The position numbers and the translations under genes were made by a program. From Chara braunii (taxonomy: Eukaryota; Streptophyta; Charophyceae; Charales; Characeae), in NCBI GenBank assembly GCA_003427395.1, contig BFEA01000849.1:1-24271 (forward strand): a stretch of 24,271 nucleotides of DNA, written 5' to 3'. Numbering within the stretch: the stretch's first letter is position 1; the number at the start of each line of letters is the position of its first letter. A model generated the notes under the pieces. The model made no database searches and was not told the origin of the DNA. It worked only from the letters and a program-made list of their open reading frames with translations. This document shows, piece after piece, positions 18,571 to 24,271 of the stretch.

Positions 18571-20183
18571 GTCGGTTGGTTGATCGCCGACTTCTCGGCT
18601 CACGGCACAACTTTGCTTACATATGTACCTCTACTTGATTGCCTTAGCCCTGTGATTTGATATGTTTCTTTCAGGGTTTTAACCGGACTTCTTTTAAATG
18701 GCCATTATAAAGAACTTATGAGATTTATGGAAAGTTGAACAATGACTGGGGCTTGAGTGTGTGAGGCGTGGTGTGAGTTACAGGAAGCAATAAAGTTGAC
18801 CACATTTGTGTATGGCAATGTGGCTATTGTGTGTGCCTATGTTTTATGCAGGTTAGTATTTTGGAGCTTGGTATACGAGTCTTACTTTGGAGGCAGTGTG
18901 AATGACAACCATGTGTGACACACGATCTGCATACCTGATGAGGTTTATGTTTCCCCCTCAAAGAAGGTAAGGGGTTTCATACGCTCGAGATACAAAAGGG
19001 GGACAACTCAACTCCCATGAGAGGGATTTATTGCCTTGATGCGCATGAGGGTCCCGCAATGGCGGCCTAAAAGTGCGCTGCAACTTGGACAACTATATTG
19101 AAATCGCCTGTTGTTGCCTTCCTGACGACCTTTCAAATCGCAGTGAAGACCCCAAGTATGTTGACCACACGTGAACTTACGATTTCATGACTTGCCTCCA
19201 ACTACCACCTACAGTGGAATCAACAACGCACTACTACGCAGCGGCAAGCACCTCGAAAACAAAGCGCAGTAGCAACCTCCTTTCAAGCACCAACCATTAT
19301 TCAAACGGCATGCCATGTATCTCGACAACACCGAACTTTGTAGCTTCAAGCGGCTGCATCTAAATGAAGCCTACTGTCAATACTCAACGACAACACGTAG
19401 TGCGTGGTACGGCAACGCACAACAATTTTGAGCTATAATAAGGCGCAGGAGGAGCAGAACTAAGTGCACCGCTAGTTGCAAGTCTCAGTAGTGCTCAGTG
19501 AAACAATAATACCAACAATAACCGTATATCAACAATAATGGAAAATAATGAGTCGACAGTCTCGATTTGCCTCCAGGTCGTGCTCAGCAACGTGCAAAGG
19601 CTTGTTTAGTAACGGGTCCAAGAAGGGACGTAGCAGCAACAACAATATAATGTCGCCACAGTAATTGACTGATATGGTGGTGCAATACAAGTTATCCTTG
19701 CCATTAACCGCCTAAGTCGGCTAACACGTTCGTCCAGAACAACATCAATCGATGTTGATGGAGACAATGACTCATGCCTTAGGAACACATCAATCTTCAT
19801 GTCCTGTGGAAAACAACACCAAATTCAAAGTAACAGCGGCTAAAATAGTTATGACTCTCTCCCATGCAGACCTTCTCATCGAATAGGTATGTGTTCTTAC
19901 TTTTTTTCTCTCTTTTCAACGTTTCTCTAAAAGTTTCATCCCCCCATGACAGCGCAATAACGGGAATCAATGCTACCACAACAGTTGAGCTAAGCTCTCT
20001 GATGATGGCCTAATGCCCCTACGCCGTCTTCCTGTTATGCACAAAGCTATAGAGGCCTGCTATGCTTGTCAATAGGATAGCAAGAATGATTTGAATCTTC
20101 CACTAAGACATGGTTACGAACGTTAACTTAGGGGCATTGTCAACCCTTGCGAGCTCAGTTTATTGTTGAATACAGCAGAACAT
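18571..20183. other. Long stretch with no recognised gene
   Basis: Open frames are at most 64 codons. A purine tract AAAAGGGGGA at about 18995 resembles a retrotransposon polypurine tract but is not followed by a TG end. Between 19450 and 19640 there are scattered CAATAA/CAACAA runs. Nothing else is supportable. Confidence 0.45.
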
Positions 20184-20213
20184 GAATGAATCTTCCCTTA
20201 AAACACGGGGAAG
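20184..20213 (+). repeat. Dispersed motif M, copy 2
   Basis: GAATGAATCTTCCCTTAAAA, then CACGGGGAAG. It matches 5912-5948 and 20376-20414. The arms CTTCCC and GGGGAAG can pair. Confidence 0.75.
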
Positions 20214-20375
20214 TACACCCTATAATGAATTCGATGATCCGATAACGGACAAGGCAACCACGATATAGTGAGCGACGAGACTTCCGATGAAGATGGTTAA
20301 CATCATTCTAAGTATTGATCATGATGGTGGGTATAAGGGGCAGCATCGGTATCACCGATCTCAAATGTGTAGTTC

Positions 20376-20414
20376 GAGAATGAATATTCCCCTGAAACAC
20401 GGGAAGATACATCG
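20376..20414 (+). repeat. Dispersed motif M, copy 3
   Basis: GAATGAATATTCCCCTGAAA, then CACGGGAAGATACATCG; the ATACATCG end is shared with the copy at 5912-5948. It lies 192 bases after copy 2, so M is itself locally repeated upstream of the TATA box. Confidence 0.75.
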
Positions 20415-20521
20415 GGCAGTTATACCGGGGATATTTACTCCTGAGCGCAGCTATTTTCGGTCATACCGGTCGACTCGGTGCACCAAATTCCAACCTTCCG
20501 TGGCCGTTTGCCTCGCAGCAC

Positions 20522-20528
20522 TATAAAA
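20522..20528 (+). promoter_or_regulatory. TATA box candidate of the M/177-bp element
   Basis: TATAAAA follows GCAGCAC and precedes CTCCTACTTC. It lies about 110 bases after motif M3 and about 50 bases before the tandem array. An RNA starting near 20553 would run through the 177-bp units. No known coding region follows, so it may be the promoter of a non-autonomous element. Confidence 0.4.
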
Positions 20529-20574
20529 CTCCTACTTCATATCTTCATACGAGTAATTTTGTCGAATATCAGGT

Positions 20575-21190
20575 GAGATTCTCCCTTTTTTTGCTCTGCC
20601 ATATCTCCTTCTCGATGCCTCAGTGCAGCGCTATCTTCTACTAACCTTTCTTTCATTAACTCTCATCCTAATCCGACCACAAAGCCATCCCTCAAAACCC
20701 CTACGCAAAATCTCTCCCACTCTAGTCCTATCATGAAACGAGTGGGCCGTTTATTTCTCCCTCCGCCATATCTGCATGATTTTGCAGCGTCGCGCGATAC
20801 TTTTTTCTACTAATTCTCTTTCTACTAACTTTTCACTAGATTTTACTACAAAATCCGGGTTGCCTGCCCTGAGAACCCCGGATTCGAGTCTTCTTCTACC
20901 CGTTTTCGTCAAGAAACGGGCAAGATCAACAATCGTTACCCCTACTCCTTCTTTTTCATCGCTATCTCCCCGCAGCTTGTTTTCTTTCTAACTCTTAATC
21001 TACTAACCTATTGGTCGAACTAACCTTACCAGTCAATTCGCCTACTCTCAAAACCCCTGTCCACCGTCTTCCTCCGCTCTTTTTCATCAAGAAACGAGTG
21101 CGGCATCAATTTTCTCCTCCCGCTGTCGAGCGCATCGGTTCGACACCGCACAAGGCAGCACGGGACCCTCCCGGCCGCGTCACGCAGGAG
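20575..21190 (+). repeat. 177-bp-type tandem repeat family, array 3 (best preserved)
   Basis: About three and a half units. CATGAAACGAGTGGG (20731), CGTCAAGAAACGGGCAAG (20907) and CATCAAGAAACGAGTG (21085) recur 177-178 bases apart. CAAAACCCCTACG (20695), GAGAACCCCGGATTC (20873) and CAAAACCCCTGTCC (21049) keep the same step. CTACTAAC-type blocks precede them. Upstream of each AAGAAACG lies a complementary CGTTTC/CGTTTT tract, so each unit can form a short stem-loop. The 71- and 62-codon open frames here fall in repeat units and differ in frame. Confidence 0.8.
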
Positions 21191-21244
21191 GTGGTCTAAA
21201 TCCTCGTCGCAAATGCATATGGAGCTTCTGCAAGCCGCTCCGGT

Positions 21245-21547
21245 CGAGTGCGCGAGCCATACCTCTCGTGAACCCCTACAACAGGATAGGGCCTACGCGC
21301 GGCACGACTTACCTCCACCTTACGGGAGTTGTCGCCTCCCTTCGGTGGGCATATCCCCGCTGAGCTACCGGTCCACAATACGAAAGCTAATCAGCTACAA
21401 TCGCAGAGGTGGACCAGCCGAAGGCATTTCTCGTTCGATGTAGCATAGGGGGTACGCGCGGTATTACGTCTCTATCGAACCTGCACGCGAACCGGCATCT
21501 TGGGGGGTTGAGGTCCCAAGCGCGACTCGTCGCCGGTCGACTAGGAC
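21245..21547 (+). repeat. Dispersed repeat B, copy 2
   Basis: Homologue of 486-774, same orientation, ending in the same CGGTCGACTAGGAC. Here it follows a 177-bp-type array directly, while B1 follows direct repeat R. An A-rich stretch (AACATAAAAATAAAATG) lies about 35 bases after the end. Confidence 0.75.
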
Positions 21548-21823
21548 ACATCCCACACGCCACGCGCACGCCACTATGAAGAACATAAAAATAAAATGCA
21601 TGCACACGCACATGTACATAGACTGACCAACACTGAACAAACAACGAGACAACACTCCTAGTCCCTTGGTAGTCATCCCATAATTTTCTGATACGGAAAT
21701 CGGATAGGTGTCACGCGTGAGACTTAGTATAAAACCGCGCGGACGCAGGGCTAACTCATATCGACTCGCAATGCAAGCGTACGCAAGCGGTCGCAATGAT
21801 AGCGTACTATGTAGTACCCATAC
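21548..21823. other. Spacer with a TATA-like box
   Basis: TATAAAA lies at 21728-21734, followed by a GC-rich stretch and the near-repeats CGCAATGCAAGCG, ACGCAAGCGG and CGCAATG at 21771-21798. It points rightward, against the retrotransposon beyond it, so what it would transcribe is unknown. No gene seen. Confidence 0.4.
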
Positions 21824-22446
21824 TTATGCGGTCCTCGTTAATCTCGAGGCTCGCATTCGACACTCAAATGTCGGCTGATTCGCGCCTAGAGGGAATGATC
21901 TCTCGACGCTGGACACCCTGCAGAGAGTGGGTGGTACACAGGTCCATACCTGTGCTGGCAATCGTCTCTTATTACCCTGGAGACCAGCTCTCTTATCCAG
22001 GGTCTGGAAAGAAGTCAAGGGGTTTGACTTTAGGGAGAGAATCTCCGCCTGGAGCTGCGCCACGGTGGCATGTAGGGTAGCCACCCGTTGGGTGCACGGG
22101 GTCGGAGGTGGAGGAGGCGGAGGGAGTACCCTAGCAGGAGGAGGAAAAATTTCAGGTCGTAGTGCCGCGACCGGTGCAGGAAGCTGGGAAGCAACACCGG
22201 GGTGGGTAGATGAAATTGTCTGGTCAGATATCGGTATCTAGGCGACAGTACATGCGGCAGTGATCGAAGCGGCAGGGGCAGCAGGAGCGGCGGGGGTCAA
22301 TGAATGTGCCGCAACAGAGGGTATGGTCTGAGCGGCAGCAGCACTCACCACTGTGGAGGGGGAGTGTTGGACCTGGCCCACGGAGGAGGACGAACCACCA
22401 CGTCTCCATCTGGCTTCTTAATGGACAATGTTTGGCTCCCATCAGG
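21824..22446 (-). pseudogene. Decayed linker region after the protease: Pro/Ala-rich then coiled coil
   Basis: After the TGA that ends the protease frame (22449-22447) the same frame continues (PDGSQTLSIKKPDGD, PPPWARSN) until TGA at 22347-22345. A shifted frame from 22348 reads Ala-rich sequence to TAG at 22240-22238. The same frame then continues Pro-rich (PPPPPPP) into VATLHATVAQLQAEILSLK (22084-22028), whose V/L/V/L/I/L spacing of 3 and 4 fits a coiled coil. It fades out at about 21824 with no reverse transcriptase. The three pieces read as one former protein region; what it did in the element I do not know. Confidence 0.6.
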
Positions 22447-23067
22447 TCACTCTATCGTCACCGCATGCACGTGGCTCAGCCACGTTCGACCCAAGAGCAG
22501 GTCGGAGCTGCAGTTCTTGACTGCAAAGACAGGCAGGGTCACTCGTACCTCTTGGACCTCTATGGCTGCCTTGTGACAAATCTCAGTGATCTGTTGCTTT
22601 CTCCCATCAGCCGTCTCTATCTCGAATAGGTATGACCTATCGAGGCTCAGTCCAACCTGTACTGCCAGGTCCTCGTCTATGATGATAGCCTCACTGCCGT
22701 TATCGATCACAGCATCGAGTACCGCTCCATCGTTTATAATCGTCTCCGCGGCCCCGCTACCAAGTATATAAAACTTGTCTGGAGGCACACCTTCCATTCC
22801 ATCGAGAAGGATTGTCGCTATGCGATCCGCTCTGGCAGTCACCCCCGTTACTGCTACTGTAGAAGCTTCCGCCTTAGGGGCCCCCTGACCCTCCTCCGAT
22901 AGAGGTATGCGAGTCTTCCGCGTGATCATCNGTAACTCATCACGAGCCGGCTTCGATGCCGCCAGGTACTCCAGAATAGAGCACTGCATGGGTTGCCGAA
23001 GGGCCCGNCTCANTGGCTCGACCGTGTCAATCTCGTCCAGCGAACTCTTCATTAAGAACTTCTTCAC
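22447..23067 (-). pseudogene. Ty3/gypsy-type retrotransposon aspartic protease (pol start), degenerate
   Basis: This part of the polyprotein cuts Gag-Pol into its products. The frame holds an N-terminal stretch (KKFLMKSSLDEIDTVEP, then LEYLAASKPARDEL), a variable linker, and the protease core at about residues 116-206. That core has VIDNGSEAIIIDE, with DNG at the active site in place of the usual DTG/DSG (Asp codon at 22704-22702), and the second signature DLLLGRTWL near residues 189-197. There is no ATG at its start: the frame opens with GTG four bases inside the end of gag and lies in the -1 frame. Two ambiguous bases (23008, 23013) and a terminal TGA where CGA is likely point to decay. Confidence 0.82.
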
Positions 23068-24188
23068 TCCTCGCTTTCGCGGCGAAAGGATAACCTCCTC
23101 TCCATCGACCCGCTGCCCGCCATCACGTAATCCGTATCAGTCTTCTTCGATGTAGACCCTCTCGCCGACTTGGTGGCTGCCACCCTTATGGGTGTGGTCG
23201 CCATATCCCCCTCAAAGGTTATCTTGATGCTCTGGCTCCTGATCGGCTCCTTTTCTTTACTCGGCTTTACTCTCCTTGCTTCGACGTTCTCCTTCATCGA
23301 AGGGAACATCGATACATCTCCTTGACCATCTGCCCACTTGACGTACTTGCGGTCGTCAAGCACGACAAGTCCCTCATCTATTGCCCGTTTGAGGTCCGGG
23401 CAATCTCTCTTGATATGATTTTCTCCTCTACAGTAGACGCACGAGTTCCTGGGAGTAGATGGTCTGTCGTCTGCGCTTCTAGAGATCGAACTCCTGGCTG
23501 CCTTGGGGTCAGGCGACTTGGGATATGGTTCTGATGAGACGCCATATCCCCCTCTCTCATTCCGACCGCGCGAATCGTTGCGGCGGTCTCCTCTAGATCC
23601 TCCTTGCTCATACCGCCCTCGCGAATCATCCCGGCGGTCCCCTGACTCATATCGCCCTCGTGACTCATCGCGTCGGTCCCCTCGGTTGTACCACCCCCGC
23701 GACTCATCGCGCTGCTCTCTTGCATCTCCCCCGCGCTCAAACCGTCTGCGCGACCCATCTCGTCGGTCCCAGTCCCGATCTCCTCTTTCGTACCTACCAC
23801 CTCTGTAACCATCTCGACCCGACCTCTCGTATCTGTCGTCCTTATATCCGTCTCGGTCCGATCTCTCGTATTTGTCGTCCCTATATCCATCTCGGTCCGA
23901 TCTCTCGTATCTGTCGTCCCTATATCCATCCCGTCGGCCCAGATCTGTCTCCCATCGGCCGCGGGAGTCGCCTCTACCCCGATCGGCCTCATAGCGAGGG
24001 CTTCGCGGGTAATCATCCAGCCTCCTTGCTCGCACAAAGGGTTCGCGATCTCTGCGGTCTCGGTCTATCTCATCATCCCTACGTCGCCATGGCTCATCGT
24101 CTCTCTCTCTTCCCCTCGTACGATAATCAGTCAGCGTCCGAGGATTTTTATCCTCGACACTCCTCCAGGAATCGTTGTTCCTACGGTC
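23064..24188 (-). CDS. Retrotransposon Gag, 3' part: RD/ER repeats and CCHC zinc knuckle
   Basis: Gag packages element RNA into virus-like particles in the cytoplasm. The frame is open for 374 codons after an in-frame TAG at 24191-24189. It has no ATG near the beginning, and the frame also continues before that TAG to the window edge, so the N-terminus is missing. Counted from 24035, residues 35-86 are four 13-residue repeats of the type RDGYRDDRYERSD (39-bp DNA units at 23778-23933). Residues 109-163 are related R-D-x-S-R-G repeats. The zinc knuckle is CVYCRGENHIKRDC (CX2CX4HX4C, 23441-23400), followed by PDLKRAIDEG and MFPSM blocks. The highly charged repeats probably bind RNA and are likely disordered. 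The end overlaps the protease frame; the element is partial and probably inactive. Confidence 0.85.
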   Translation of the reverse strand, partial: DRRNNDSWRSVEDKNPRTLTDYRTRGRERDDEPWRRRDDEIDRDRRDREPFVRARRLDDYPRSPRYEADRGRGDSRGRWETDLGRRDGYRDDRYERSDRDGYRDDKYERSDRDGYKDDRYERSGRDGYRGGRYERGDRDWDRRDGSRRRFERGGDAREQRDESRGWYNRGDRRDESRGRYESGDRRDDSRGRYEQGGSRGDRRNDSRGRNERGGYGVSSEPYPKSPDPKAARSSISRSADDRPSTPRNSCVYCRGENHIKRDCPDLKRAIDEGLVVLDDRKYVKWADGQGDVSMFPSMKENVEARRVKPSKEKEPIRSQSIKITFEGDMATTPIRVAATKSARGSTSKKTDTDYVMAGSGSMERRLSFRRESEE

Positions 24189-24271
24189 CTAGCGAAGTGA
24201 ACAGGGCCCTCCAGGTTTGTCCCGGTAGGCCGTGGCCCCTGTAGTGGTCACAATCTCTGTAACCTGTCTCG
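24189..24271 (-). pseudogene. Gag continuation upstream of a nonsense codon
   Basis: The gag frame stays open on both sides of TAG (24191-24189), so this stop looks like a mutation (CAG to TAG is the simplest cause). The other frame over this part reads YRDCDHYRG, which also looks Gag-like, so a further indel is possible. The true start lies beyond the window. Confidence 0.45.

Noticed and set aside
18936-18960. CTGATGAG as a possible hammerhead core
   Set aside because: No CGAAA follows at the needed place and no flanking stems pair.
23503-24244. Long plus-strand open frames opposite gag (101 and 194 codons)
   Set aside because: They are antisense shadows of the arginine/aspartate-rich repeats; the zinc knuckle and protease support the minus strand.

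Overview
This window looks like repeat-dominated eukaryotic nuclear DNA, most likely from a plant or streptophyte alga. I found no intact cellular gene in it. The basis is decayed retrotransposon coding sequence on both strands, the 3' half of a U6 spliceosomal RNA, several families of tandem and dispersed repeats, and isolated ambiguous bases as in a repeat-rich draft assembly. The style of the gag/protease protein (RD/ER-rich region, one CCHC knuckle, DNG protease site) resembles Ty3/gypsy elements I associate with charophyte algae such as Chara. That is memory-based and unconfirmed.

Layout, left half. Bases 6-470 are the first copy of a near-identical direct repeat whose second copy lies at 13182-13646. 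A second dispersed repeat (B1, 486-774) follows and ends shortly before an AAAT tail. Bases 790-2540 are AT-rich with no gene. A minisatellite of about 53 bp lies at 2549-2890, and a string of eight consecutive stem-loops at 3198-3501 is followed by long T tracts. A composite RNA-gene-like unit sits on the minus strand at 4512-4338: a tRNA-type A box, a hairpin, the catalytic 3' half of U6 and a T6 stop. Next come a 38-bp tandem repeat (5051-5182), a roughly 177-bp tandem family (5949-6420) and an inverted copy of repeat family A (7586 down to about 6640).

Middle. A broken LINE lies on the plus strand: an ORF1-like remnant at 7668-8989, joined through an ATGA overlap to an APE-type endonuclease fragment at 8986-9408. 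I could not find its reverse transcriptase. Bases 10370-10682 are G-rich with quadruplex potential. Two plus-strand copies of family A follow (10866 to about 12200 and 12511-13646). Family A copies carry, at one end, a palindrome with AATACCC/GGGTATT arms.

Right half. An inverted array of the 177-bp family (13821-14260) is followed by a long stretch with no recognised gene, a seven-fold repeated 16-19 bp motif (16740-17445), and an AT-rich tandem array of about 118 bp units in an A-B-A-B order (17655-18260). Around 20184-21190 a promoter-like region with a TATA box leads into a third 177-bp-family array and then repeat B2 (21245-21547). The window ends with a decayed Ty3/gypsy-type element read on the minus strand: gag (24188-23064), protease (23067-22447), then an Ala/Pro-rich and coiled-coil linker (to 21824), with no reverse transcriptase or integrase in view.

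Nothing here forms an operon or pathway. The units are nested and overlapping mobile DNA at several stages of decay.
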